A stretch of DNA of 49,827 bases from assembly GCA_902776665.1 (NCBI GenBank), contig CACYQZ010000016.1:1-49827 (forward strand). Reading direction: 5' to 3'. The notes under the pieces were generated by a model. That model did no database searches. It was not told the DNA's origin and saw only the letters and a program-made list of their open reading frames with translations. The position numbers and the translations under genes were made by a program. The DNA is from an uncultured Prevotellaceae bacterium. Its GTDB lineage: Bacteria > Bacteroidota > Bacteroidia > Bacteroidales > Bacteroidaceae. Positions 16,701 through 24,356 of the stretch are shown here, piece after piece. Positions within the stretch are counted from its first letter, which is position 1; each line of letters opens with the position of its first letter.

Positions 16701-19343
16701 AGGGATTTCAGCCTCTACGGCGAACAACCTTACAAGTCGCTGGCGGAAAACGAACTCCGTTTCACCCATTTCGACCCCGAAATGTTCGATTTCGCGCCGC
16801 GTGTCGTTTTCAACTACAACAGTCGCGCCGGTGGTATCCGTATTCGTGGTACGGCACCGATGATGGCGAAGGCAACCGCAAGTGTCGAAGAATCGAGCAA
16901 TGTGCTTCGTGAAGTGCCCATTAAGGCTGCCAAGCAGAAAAATGACATTGCAGCGAGAGATGTGGCTGGAAACGACGATTCTGAGGCTCAAAAATCGACT
17001 TCGGAAAGCACTCAGGTTCGCGAAAACCTCAACGAAACGGCCTTCTTCTATCCCTCGCTGATGACCGACAAAAACGGCGATGTTTCGCTGAAATTCACCC
17101 TGCCCGAAAGCATTACGACGTGGCGATTCCTCGGTCTGGCGACCGACAAAGACGTGCGTTTCGGAATGTTGGAAGGCGAGGTCGTGGCGAAAAAAGACGT
17201 GATGATTCAGCCGAATATGCCGCGATTCCTGCGCTCGGGCGACAAGGGAAAAATCGCCGCACGAATCTTCAACACGGGCGAGAAAAACGTGAAAGGAACG
17301 GCGACGATTGAACTGCTCGAACCCGAAACCGAGAAGGTCGTTTATAGCCAAAACACGCCGTTCTCGGTGGAAACGGGCAAGACCGCAGCTGTCAGTTTCG
17401 ATGTGGATGCAGCTTCGGACGCCATCGCCGGCCATTCGCTGCTCATCTGTCGCGTGTCGGCGTCGGGCAACGGTTTTTCGGATGGCGAACAGCACTATCT
17501 GCCCATCCTGCCCGACTACGAACTCGTCATCAACACCGTACCATTCACGCAGCACGGCGCAGGCACGAAAACCATCGACTTGACGAAACTTTTCGGAAGT
17601 TCAGAAATCAAAACACCCAACACCCAACACCCAACATCCAACACCCTCACCTTCGAATACACCAACAACCCCGCGTGGATGATGATTCAGACGCTGCCCA
17701 CCGTGGCCACTTCGTTGGAAAAGAACGCCATCAGTCAGGCTGCGGCCTACTACGCCAACAGCCTCGCCGACCACCTGCTCAAACAGTCGCCCAACATCAA
17801 GACGACCATCGAACTTTGGAAGCGCGAACAGACGGCTGAAACCTCGCTGATGAGCAGTTTGGAGAAGAATCAGGAGTTGAAAACGATGGTGCTCGACGAA
17901 ACGCCGTGGGTCGCCGAAGCCCATCACGAAAGCGACCAGAAACGCCTGCTCAGCAACTATTTCGACGAAAATGCCCTGCGCTATCGCCTCGACAACAACC
18001 TCTCGAACCTGCAAAAACTGCAAAACGGCGACGGTTCGTGGAGTTGGTGGCAGGGAATGTCGGGTTCGCTTCATATGACGGTCGCCGTCAGCAAAATGCT
18101 CGTGCGACTCAACACGATGCTCGACAACCCATCATCCGACACCCAAGAAATGCTCGACAAAGCCTACGGATTTATGGGTCATCAGATTCTGAAAGAGGTC
18201 GAGGAAATGAAAAAAATGGAGAAAAAAGGCGCGAAAAACGTTCGTCCGAGCGAAACCGCCATCGACTGGCTCTATCTGACCACACTCGACGGTCGAAAAC
18301 TGAGCGACCGCGTGCAGGAAGCGAAGACCTATCTCATCAATCGGCTGTCGAAACAGACGAGAGATTTCACGATTTACGGCAAGGCCGTTTCGGCCATCAT
18401 CCTCGGCAAAAACGGACACGAAAAGATGGCGAAAGACTATTTGAAGAGCATTCGCGAATACAGCGTGTTCACCGAGGAAATGGGTCGATATTTCGACACA
18501 CGGAAGGCTGGCTACAGTTGGTTCGACTACAAGATTCCGACCGAAGTGGCGGCCATCGAAGCCATCCGACTGTTGCTACCGCAAGACACGCAAACCGTCG
18601 AGGAAATGCAGCGTTGGCTCTTGCAGGAAAAGCGCACGCAGCAATGGAGCACGCCCATCAATGCCGTGAATGCCGTCTATGCGTTTATGGGCGATGAAAT
18701 GAGCGAAAAACTCGCGCCAATGAATGCGCAACTCAGCGTTCTGAAGGTCGATGGTCGCGAAATCGAGACCTCGCAGGCGACCGCTGGACTGGGTTATGTG
18801 AAATCGACGCAGGAAGGTCGTCATTTCAAGACTTTTACTGCTGATAAAACGAGCGACGGAACCTCGTGGGGTGCCATTTATACACGCTCTTTCCAACCCG
18901 TGAGCGAAATTGCCGACGCGTCGAGCGGCTTGAAAGTGAAGCGCGAGGTGTTCGTTATTTCGAGGAGTTCAGGAGTTCAAGAGGATTCTCGTTCCTCCCT
19001 CCTCGTTTCTCCTTCCTCGTTGAAAGTCGGCGACCGCGTGAAAGTCCGCATCACCATCGAGGCCGAGCGCGACTACGACTTCGTGCAGGTCAGCGACAAG
19101 CGGGCGGCCTGCCTCGAGCCCGTCGGACAACTCAGCGGCTATCGTTGGGGCTACTACTGCGCACCTCGCGACAACGTGACGAACTATTATTTCGACCGAA
19201 TGGCGAAAGGTCGTCACATCGTCGAAACCGAGTATTATGTTGACCGCACAGGCCGCTACCAGACGGGCACTTGCACCGTGCAGTGCGCCTACTCGCCCGA
19301 ATACACGGCTCGCACCGCCGCCGAGTGGTTTGAAGTGAAATAA
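13704..19343 (+). CDS. Alpha-2-macroglobulin family protein
   Basis: A 1879-residue exported protein with a signal peptide (LLLTAICVVALSNFQVMAQ). Segments of the bacterial A2M architecture are visible: a helical N-terminal region; macroglobulin-like beta domains with NVLTDRSLYRPGQTVHAAV near residue 520; the A2M domain ETAFFYPSLMTDKNGDVSLKFTLPES near 1110; and an alpha/alpha toroid with NGDGSWSWWQG near 1440. Bacterial A2Ms are thought to trap or protect against proteases in the periplasm. The CxEQ thioester motif is absent, as in several Bacteroidetes members, so covalent trapping is unlikely. Three short repeat-derived inserts lie in the gene (15792, 17611, 18991). It is followed by DUF1573 and ispH genes at 22 and 3 nt. 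Confidence 0.9.
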   Translation: MMKKLLLTAICVVALSNFQVMAQGYTALWKQVSDAQSKDLPKTELEVLGKIADKARADRNYGHLLKAQLRRAAVQTQIAPDSIDVELERVKNAMEQAEKSGNRVLAAVYQSVLGRIYRDKSSSFGYRGASDDLESATNKALSKEFYAKSLEPVELLAKQSAKGYEPALVDGIDSHIFGGDLLHVLGIEAGDYKTLHKWYLARGNRPAACICALNDLGSSDQSSSIRKSAYLLALDSLINEYQDLKECGELAIARYHFMEQAEDASAEEKMNYINYALQHWGSWPRMNILRNAQNHLTLPSFSVSVGDGIQLPNKPRKVEIRQLVNCQQLTMTVQRVNVDGDTNLNPQNSQDYAKLKKLIVNDGTQQTVTRRYVGQPDYKVIEDSMTIAGLPVGVYLVEFSTERANMRTERMLLHVSDLYVIHEPLPDSRIRFVVVNATTGRPVPGAQIRISNRANSNGKDGFTTLTTDAKGEKIFDFSQVRPRTYFVFTDKDKSSPEQSISTYYSFYDNQTTQYTYNVLTDRSLYRPGQTVHAAVIAYKTERHTETSALAGEQVTLTLRNANHEVVEEKKVTTDDYGKASADFVLPSTGLTGQFSISTKRGSTYFSVEEYKRPTFRVEFDEVTEKYESGDEVKVKGHVRSFAGVPVQGARVKYKVVRRRAMWWWRGDNEGDKTLVEDTLVTNDDGSFEVMVPMVMDENRRTKNERISRFYNFVVEADATDTAGESHHGSTSLPLGDKATAFSVTMPAKIEADSIAKVTFHYLNNAGKPIDAKVSYNLKDETSKIKENKTVAANEAFEMRFNTLKSGPYTLEATCGDDTLKQEIIVFSMKDKQPAVKTHDWFYTSASEFPRDGRPIYIQMGASDKDQHIVYSIFSGNKVLESGVIDQSNAITTRQFTYKDEYGDGALLTCAWVREGKLYTHQAELRRPLPDKRLKLSWKTFRDRLTPGQKEEWTLHVSHPSSLVAVLFDRSLDDIRRHSWSFGPNIWRSLPSTQWIGRRERDFSLYGEQPYKSLAENELRFTHFDPEMFDFAPRVVFNYNSRAGGIRIRGTAPMMAKATASVEESSNVLREVPIKAAKQKNDIAARDVAGNDDSEAQKSTSESTQVRENLNETAFFYPSLMTDKNGDVSLKFTLPESITTWRFLGLATDKDVRFGMLEGEVVAKKDVMIQPNMPRFLRSGDKGKIAARIFNTGEKNVKGTATIELLEPETEKVVYSQNTPFSVETGKTAAVSFDVDAASDAIAGHSLLICRVSASGNGFSDGEQHYLPILPDYELVINTVPFTQHGAGTKTIDLTKLFGSSEIKTPNTQHPTSNTLTFEYTNNPAWMMIQTLPTVATSLEKNAISQAAAYYANSLADHLLKQSPNIKTTIELWKREQTAETSLMSSLEKNQELKTMVLDETPWVAEAHHESDQKRLLSNYFDENALRYRLDNNLSNLQKLQNGDGSWSWWQGMSGSLHMTVAVSKMLVRLNTMLDNPSSDTQEMLDKAYGFMGHQILKEVEEMKKMEKKGAKNVRPSETAIDWLYLTTLDGRKLSDRVQEAKTYLINRLSKQTRDFTIYGKAVSAIILGKNGHEKMAKDYLKSIREYSVFTEEMGRYFDTRKAGYSWFDYKIPTEVAAIEAIRLLLPQDTQTVEEMQRWLLQEKRTQQWSTPINAVNAVYAFMGDEMSEKLAPMNAQLSVLKVDGREIETSQATAGLGYVKSTQEGRHFKTFTADKTSDGTSWGAIYTRSFQPVSEIADASSGLKVKREVFVISRSSGVQEDSRSSLLVSPSSLKVGDRVKVRITIEAERDYDFVQVSDKRAACLEPVGQLSGYRWGYYCAPRDNVTNYYFDRMAKGRHIVETEYYVDRTGRYQTGTCTVQCAYSPEYTARTAAEWFEVK
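15792..15819. repeat. In-frame heptamers in the A2M gene (1)
   Basis: Four 7-nt units (GAAAATC, GAAGGAC, GAAAAAC, GAAAGAA), read in frame as a charged insert between two beta domains. Confidence 0.6.
17611..17646. repeat. In-frame heptamers in the A2M gene (2)
   Basis: Five copies of an AACACCC-type unit encoding TPNTQHPTSNTL, just before the toroid domain. The unit is the same as the ispH insert about 2.9 kb downstream. Confidence 0.8.
18991..19018. repeat. In-frame heptamers in the A2M gene (3)
   Basis: Four 7-nt units (GTTCCTC, CCTCCTC, GTTTCTC, CTTCCTC) encoding a serine/leucine-rich stretch before the C-terminal domain. Confidence 0.6.
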
Positions 19344-19365
19344 AATCGTCAAAAAATCGAAGAAA

Positions 19366-20445
19366 ATGAAAAATATCAAGAAAATTGTGTTGAAAACAGC
19401 CCTCGTGCTCTTGGGAAGCGCGATGGCGACGAATGCCGACGCCCAGCACATCGAGGCGAAATCGCAGACCATCAACGTCGGGCAGGTGATGTTCCGCCAA
19501 CCCGTCACCGTCGATTACCAACTGCACAACCGAGGCCACCACACGCTCTACATCGACCAAGTGCGCACGAGTTGCGGCTGCACAACGGTCGATTATCCGC
19601 TGACGAGCATTCGCGGCGACGAATTTTTCACCGTCCGCGCCGTTTTCGACGCGAAGCAAATGGGCCATTTCACGAAGCAAATCGGCATCTACGCCAACGG
19701 CAGCAAAACGCCCTACATCCTCACGTTGAAAGGCGTTGTCGTCGAGGAAGTGACCGACTTCGTGGGCGATTACCCCTACCAGTTGGGCGACCTGCTGACC
19801 GACCAAAACGCCATTGAGTTCGACGATGTGAACCGCGGCGACCTTCCGATGGCGAAAATCCACATTCTCAACAATACCGACCATCCCGTTCAGCCCGTCA
19901 TTATGCACCTTCCCGACTATCTGCAAGCCGAAATTTCGCCCTCGGAAATTCGTGCTGGACGTTCGGGCGAAGTCATTTTCACACTCGACACGCGCCAGAT
20001 TCGCGACTTCGGCCTGACGCAAACGAAGGTCTATCTCGGCAGTCGGCCTGGCGACAAAGTGGCGACCAACAAGGAAATCAGCATTTCGGCATTGCTGCTG
20101 CCCAATTTCAACGACCTCAGCGACGCGCAACTCGCCCTCGCACCGAAAATTCAGCTTTCGACAACGTCGCTCAACCTCGGTTCGTTCAGTGGAAAGAAGA
20201 AGTTAAAGGGCGAAATCGACATCCAAAACACGGGAAAATCGACCCTTGACATCAGCCACGTCGAAATGATGACGATTGGCCTGCAAATCTCGCTCAACAA
20301 GACGAAACTCGAACCTGGCGAATACGCGAAATTGAAGATTACGGCGGTCGAGAAAGACCTGCGACTCGTCAAGGAACCGAGGATTCTGATGATTAGCAAC
20401 GACCCGAGCAACCCGAAGGTCATCATCGACGTGAAAACAGAATAG
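19366..20445 (+). CDS. DUF1573 domain-containing exported protein
   Basis: A 359-residue protein with a signal peptide (IVLKTALVLLGSAMATNADA). A DUF1573 immunoglobulin-like domain follows, with the hallmark RTSCGCTTVDYPLTSIRGDE at residues about 65-84 and FTKQIGIYANGSKTPYILTLKG. At least one more Ig-like region follows (SFSGKKKLKGEIDIQNTGKSTL), ending RILMISNDPSNPKVIIDVKTE. The family is abundant in Bacteroidetes; its biochemical role is unknown and it is probably periplasmic. It is tightly linked with the A2M gene and ispH (22 and 3 nt), so co-expression is near certain, though a shared pathway does not follow from that. Confidence 0.88.
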   Translation: MKNIKKIVLKTALVLLGSAMATNADAQHIEAKSQTINVGQVMFRQPVTVDYQLHNRGHHTLYIDQVRTSCGCTTVDYPLTSIRGDEFFTVRAVFDAKQMGHFTKQIGIYANGSKTPYILTLKGVVVEEVTDFVGDYPYQLGDLLTDQNAIEFDDVNRGDLPMAKIHILNNTDHPVQPVIMHLPDYLQAEISPSEIRAGRSGEVIFTLDTRQIRDFGLTQTKVYLGSRPGDKVATNKEISISALLLPNFNDLSDAQLALAPKIQLSTTSLNLGSFSGKKKLKGEIDIQNTGKSTLDISHVEMMTIGLQISLNKTKLEPGEYAKLKITAVEKDLRLVKEPRILMISNDPSNPKVIIDVKTE

Positions 20446-20448
20446 AAA

Positions 20449-21372
20449 ATGATTCAGATTGAAATCGACAGCGGTAGCGGCTTTTGCTTCGGCGTGACAA
20501 CGGCCATCAAAAAGGCGGAGGAAGAACTTTCGCCCACCCCTCAACACCTATCACCCAACACCCAACACCCAACACCCAACACCCAACACCCAACACCCCT
20601 CCTCTACTGCCTCGGCGACATCGTCCACAACAGTAAGGAGGTGGAGCGCCTTCACGAGAGCGGCCTCGTCACCATCAACCACGAGCAACTCGCCGACCTG
20701 CGCGACGCAAAAGTGCTGCTCAGGGCACACGGCGAACCACCCTCGACCTACGAACTGGCACGGCGCAACAACATCGAAATCATCGACGCGACCTGCCCCG
20801 TGGTGTTGCAGTTGCAGAAGCGAATCAAACGGCAATACGACAGCCAACCCGACGCGCAAATCGTCATTTTCGGTAAAAACGGCCACGCCGAAGTGCTCGG
20901 ACTCGTCGGCCAGACCGACGGTCACGCCATTGTCGTCGAAAACCTCAACGACGTGAAGCAACTCGACTTCTCACGCGACATTTTCCTCTATTCGCAGACG
21001 ACGAAAAACCTTGACGAATTCCACGAAATCATCGCCTTCATCCAGAGCCACATCGCGCCCGAAGCCACTTTCCGCAGTTTCGACACGATTTGCCGCCACG
21101 TCGCCAATCGAATGCCTGCCATCGCCGCCTTCGCCGAGCGCCACGACATGATTCTCTTCGTCTCGGGTCGCAAAAGTTCCAACGGGCGCGTGCTGTTCAA
21201 CGAGTGTCTGCGGCGCAATCCCAACAGCCACCACATCGAAAGCCCTGCCGAAATCGACCTCAGTTGGCTCAACGGCGTTCAAACCATCGGCATCTGCGGC
21301 GCCACCAGCACCCCGAAATGGCTGATGGAACAGTGTCGCGACTATATTTTGGCCACGACATCGGAAAAATGA
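20449..21372 (+). CDS. ispH: 4-hydroxy-3-methylbut-2-enyl diphosphate reductase
   Basis: A 307-residue [4Fe-4S] enzyme making IPP and DMAPP in the last step of the MEP isoprenoid pathway. The three cluster cysteines sit in SGFCFGV (residue about 13), IDATCPVV and ICGATSTPKW. The proton-relay motif HGEPPSTYELA and the CLGDIVHN segment are also present. Start at 20449 matches the family. Between the N-terminal helix (KKAEEEL) and CLGDIVHN, where relatives have a few residues, there is a stretch of about two dozen, built on a repeated NTQHPTP unit. It is encoded by CCCAACA heptamers in frame. It is the last gene of the A2M operon. Confidence 0.95.
   Translation: MIQIEIDSGSGFCFGVTTAIKKAEEELSPTPQHLSPNTQHPTPNTQHPTPLLYCLGDIVHNSKEVERLHESGLVTINHEQLADLRDAKVLLRAHGEPPSTYELARRNNIEIIDATCPVVLQLQKRIKRQYDSQPDAQIVIFGKNGHAEVLGLVGQTDGHAIVVENLNDVKQLDFSRDIFLYSQTTKNLDEFHEIIAFIQSHIAPEATFRSFDTICRHVANRMPAIAAFAERHDMILFVSGRKSSNGRVLFNECLRRNPNSHHIESPAEIDLSWLNGVQTIGICGATSTPKWLMEQCRDYILATTSEK
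20532..20598. repeat. In-frame CCCAACA heptamer array inside ispH
   Basis: About eight copies of a CCCAACA-type unit. Three 7-nt units make 21 nt, so the protein repeats every seven residues (NTQHPTP). The array is in frame and the downstream ispH motifs remain intact. Confidence 0.9.
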
Positions 21373-21434
21373 CCGTTTTCGAGATTTTTTGATGATATTT
21401 TCATCGAAATGGCGGATAATTTCGGAAAAATTTA

Positions 21435-21442
21435 TAAATTTG
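21435..21442 (+). promoter_or_regulatory. -7 box for pyrK-pyrD
   Basis: TAAATTTG, 63 nt before the pyrK start. Confidence 0.65.
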
Positions 21443-21505
21443 CAATCGAAATCGTCTGCGTTCGTTTCGTGTTCGCACAATGGCGCAGAATTGACATAGA
21501 ATTTC

Positions 21506-22282
21506 ATGAAAAAACATTGTTTAGACTTGACGGTGAACGCAGTGGAACGGCTGAATGAACGGTACGCGCTGCTGCGACTGACGGACGACAAACCGCTGCC
21601 GGAAATGCTGCCCGGACAATTCGTGGAAGTGCGCGTGGACGGCAGTTCGACGACCTTTCTGCGCCGTCCGATTTCCATCAATTTCGTCGATCGGGAGCGC
21701 AACGAATTGTGGCTGCTGGTGGCGATGGTGGGCGACGGAACGCGGCGACTGGCGGAACTGAAAACGGGTGAGAAATTGAATTGCGTGTTGCCGCTCGGAC
21801 GCGGTTTTTCGCTGCCCAAAAGCCCCGAACAGCGATTTTTGCTCGTCGGAGGCGGTGTCGGCACTGCCCCACTGCTGTTGTTGGGCAAGGAAATCGCCCG
21901 ACTCGGCGGCGAACCGACTTTCCTGCTTGGAGCCCGCACGGAAACCGATTTGTTGGAACTGGATTATTTTAATAGGTTCGGGCGCGTGCGCGTGACAACC
22001 GAAGACGGTTCGGCGGGCGAGCGTGGTTTCGTGACCAACCATTCGATGCTGCAAAATGAGCATTTCGACCAGATTTGCTGCTGCGGTCCGTTGCCGATGA
22101 TGAAGGCAGTGGCGGCATTTGCAAATCGCGTGGAAACACCCTGCGAGGTGTCGCTCGAAAATATGATGGCCTGCGGCGTGGGCGCGTGTCTGTGTTGCGT
22201 GGAAAAGACGACGAAGGGCAACGTCTGCGTCTGCACAGAAGGACCAGTGTTCGATACAAAAGAATTATTATGGCTGATTTAA
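21506..22282 (+). CDS. pyrK: Dihydroorotate dehydrogenase electron-transfer subunit
   Basis: A 258-residue iron-sulfur flavoprotein that passes electrons from dihydroorotate dehydrogenase (PyrD type 1B) to NAD+ in pyrimidine synthesis. An FAD-binding segment ([21 protein letters not shown]), an NAD-binding Rossmann part ([30 protein letters not shown]) and a C-terminal [2Fe-2S] motif ([13 protein letters not shown] followed by CVCTEGPVF) are all visible. The 3' end overlaps pyrD by 13 nt, a sign of translational coupling of two subunits. Confidence 0.95.
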   Translation: MKKHCLDLTVNAVERLNERYALLRLTDDKPLPEMLPGQFVEVRVDGSSTTFLRRPISINFVDRERNELWLLVAMVGDGTRRLAELKTGEKLNCVLPLGRGFSLPKSPEQRFLLVGGGVGTAPLLLLGKEIARLGGEPTFLLGARTETDLLELDYFNRFGRVRVTTEDGSAGERGFVTNHSMLQNEHFDQICCCGPLPMMKAVAAFANRVETPCEVSLENMMACGVGACLCCVEKTTKGNVCVCTEGPVFDTKELLWLI

Positions 22283-23181
22283 GAGTAAATATCGGAAAAC
22301 TATCGCTGAAAAATCCCGTGCTGACGGCTTCGGGAACATTCGGCTACGGCCTTGAATTTCAGGATTTTGTGCCGTTGGAAGGCATCGGCGGTATCATTGT
22401 GAAGGGCACGACGCTGCACCCGCGTGAGGGCAACGACTATCCGCGCATGGCCGAGACCGCGAGCGGAATGCTCAACTGCGTGGGACTTCAAAACAAGGGC
22501 GTCGATTATTTCTGCGAACAGATTTATCCGCAGCTCAAGGACATCGACACGAATTTCATCGTCAATGTCAGCGGTTCGACCCTCGAAGACTATGCCGAAT
22601 GTGCTGCCCGAATCAATGCGCTCGAGAAAATTCCCGCCATCGAACTGAATATTTCCTGTCCCAACGTGAAACAGGGCGGAATGGCGTTCGGAACCTCGTG
22701 CGAAGGGGCTGCCAGCGTCGTCAAGGCTGTGCGCGAGCGATACAAAAAGACGCTGATTGTAAAGCTTTCACCCAACGTGACCGACATTGCTGAAATTGCG
22801 CGCGCGTGCGAGGCCGAGGGTGCCGACAGCGTGTCGCTCATCAACACGTTGATGGGCATGGCGATTGACATAGAAAAGCGCCGTCCGGTGCTGTCGATTG
22901 CGACGGGCGGACTCAGCGGTCCTGCCGTGAAACCCGTGGCCCTGCGGATGGTTTGGCAGGTGGCGAAGGCAGTGAAAATTCCCGTTGTTGGACTTGGCGG
23001 CATCATGACTGCCGAGGATGCCATCGAGTTTTTCATGGCAGGTGCAACGGCCATCGAAATCGGCACGGCGAACTTCATCGACCCGACCGCGACCATCAAG
23101 GTTCGCGATGGCATCAACGATTGGCTCGACCGACACGGCTGCCAGTCGATTCAAGAGATTATCGGAAACATTGAATATTGA
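22270..23181 (+). CDS. pyrD: Dihydroorotate dehydrogenase, catalytic subunit (type 1B)
   Basis: A 303-residue FMN TIM-barrel enzyme oxidising dihydroorotate to orotate. The catalytic cysteine of class 1 enzymes is in [51 protein letters not shown] and [28 protein letters not shown] are the FMN/substrate segments. I take ATG 22270 ([11 protein letters not shown]) as start because the family begins there and it overlaps the pyrK stop by 13 nt. Its last residues (GNIEY) run into a heptamer repeat, which supplies the stop codon. Confidence 0.95.
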   Translation: MADLRVNIGKLSLKNPVLTASGTFGYGLEFQDFVPLEGIGGIIVKGTTLHPREGNDYPRMAETASGMLNCVGLQNKGVDYFCEQIYPQLKDIDTNFIVNVSGSTLEDYAECAARINALEKIPAIELNISCPNVKQGGMAFGTSCEGAASVVKAVRERYKKTLIVKLSPNVTDIAEIARACEAEGADSVSLINTLMGMAIDIEKRRPVLSIATGGLSGPAVKPVALRMVWQVAKAVKIPVVGLGGIMTAEDAIEFFMAGATAIEIGTANFIDPTATIKVRDGINDWLDRHGCQSIQEIIGNIEY

Positions 23182-23216
23182 ACATTGAATATTGAACATT
23201 GAACATTGGACATTGA
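23167..23216. repeat. GAACATT heptamer array at the 3' end of pyrD
   Basis: Tandem GAACATT/GAATATT units that begin inside the last codons of pyrD, contain its stop codon and continue into the gap. Confidence 0.8.
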
Positions 23217-23228
23217 AAAAGTAATCAA

Positions 23229-23258
23229 AACTCTACACTATCCACTCTACACTCTACA
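23229..23258. repeat. CTCTACA heptamer array
   Basis: Four units of the CTCTACA type immediately before the start of the carbon-nitrogen hydrolase gene. With the preceding array it fills the whole pyrD-hydrolase gap. Confidence 0.75.
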
Positions 23259-23267
23259 CTAAAAAAA

Positions 23268-24188
23268 ATGGAACTAAAAATTGGCATCCTGCAACAGCAC
23301 AACACGGCTGACAGGAAAGAAAATATGGCGCGACTGGCGGCTGGAATCCGCCGATTGGCTGCCGAGGGAGCGGAACTCGTCGTTTTGCAGGAATTGCACA
23401 ACGGACTGTACTTCTGCCAGACCGAAAACGTCGATGTTTTCGACCAGTCGGAGCCGATTCCCGGCCCTTCGACCGAGTTCTACGGCGCATTGGCGAAGGA
23501 ACTCGGCGTTGTCATCGTCACGTCGCTGTTTGAGCGTCGTGCCGCCGGCCTTTACCACAACACCGCTGTCGTCATCGAAAAAGACGGAACGATGGCCGGA
23601 AAATACCGCAAAATGCACATTCCCGACGACCCCGCCTACTACGAAAAATTCTATTTCACGCCCGGCGACCTCGGTTTCCATCCGATTCAGACGAGCGTGG
23701 GCAACCTCGGCGTGTTGGTTTGTTGGGACCAGTGGTATCCCGAAGCCGCCCGACTGATGGCGTTGCAGGGCGCGGAACTGCTGATTTACCCCACTGCCAT
23801 CGGCTACGATAGCAACGACACGCCCGACGAACAGGAACGGCAGCGCGAGGCGTGGACAACCGTGCAGCGCGGTCACGCCGTGGCGAATGGACTACCCGTT
23901 GTCACCGTGAATCGCGTCGGTTGGGAAGACAGCCCAGAAGCCCAAAACTCTCAACCCTCAACTGTCAACTGTCAACTATCAACTAATCAAGGCATCCATT
24001 TTTGGGGTTCGTCGATGGTGGTCGGACCACAGGGTGAGTTCCTCTATCGTGCCCCGAAGGACGAGGAAGTGGCGCAGGTTGTTACCGTCAGCCTCGGGCG
24101 CAGCGAACAGGTTCGTCGTTGGTGGCCGTTCTTGCGCGACCGCCGCATCGATGCCTACGAAAACCTGCTCTGTCGCTTCGCCGATTGA
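23268..24188 (+). CDS. aguB: Carbon-nitrogen hydrolase, probable N-carbamoylputrescine amidase
   Basis: A 306-residue nitrilase-superfamily amidase. The catalytic triad is readable: Glu in LVVLQELHNGLYF, Lys in KYRKMHIPDDPAYYEKFYF, Cys in GVLVCWDQWYPEAARLMAL. The KFYFTPGDLGF and YPTAIGYDSND segments match N-carbamoylputrescine amidases, which complete the agmatine-to-putrescine route. The usual partner, agmatine deiminase, is not in this window, so the substrate is inferred from family resemblance. Residues about 226-240 (NSQPSTVNCQLSTNQ) are a repeat-encoded insert in frame before GIHFWGSSMVVGP. It lies 86 nt behind pyrD. Confidence 0.88.
   Translation: MELKIGILQQHNTADRKENMARLAAGIRRLAAEGAELVVLQELHNGLYFCQTENVDVFDQSEPIPGPSTEFYGALAKELGVVIVTSLFERRAAGLYHNTAVVIEKDGTMAGKYRKMHIPDDPAYYEKFYFTPGDLGFHPIQTSVGNLGVLVCWDQWYPEAARLMALQGAELLIYPTAIGYDSNDTPDEQERQREAWTTVQRGHAVANGLPVVTVNRVGWEDSPEAQNSQPSTVNCQLSTNQGIHFWGSSMVVGPQGEFLYRAPKDEEVAQVVTVSLGRSEQVRRWWPFLRDRRIDAYENLLCRFAD
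23944..23989. repeat. In-frame AACTGTC heptamers in the carbon-nitrogen hydrolase gene
   Basis: Units AACTCTC, AACCCTC, AACTGTC, AACTGTC, AACTATC. Near-identical units (AACTGTC, AACTATC, AACTCTC) occur between genes at 41186-41218. Confidence 0.85.
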
Positions 24189-24291
24189 TTTTTTTGAATA
24201 ACATTCTCCCTAAAAGGATGAACAAATCGTTAAAAAATCTTTATTTGTGATATTTTAACAACATTTTGGTGAGAAACAACATTTATTAGAT

Positions 24292-24299
24292 TATCTTTG
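24292..24299 (+). promoter_or_regulatory. Promoter of the SusC/SusD operon
   Basis: TATCTTTG -7 box with a TTG at 24266-24268, and a leader of about 55 nt before the SusC start. Confidence 0.75.
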
Positions 24300-24356
24300 T
24301 AGTATCAAACTACGAAGATTTTTTTTTATTTATTTTTTAACCAAAATTTTACAGAC

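Noticed and set aside
20532-20598. CRISPR-like repeat within ispH
   Set aside because: Units are 7 nt with no spacers, and the region is translated in frame as part of the enzyme.
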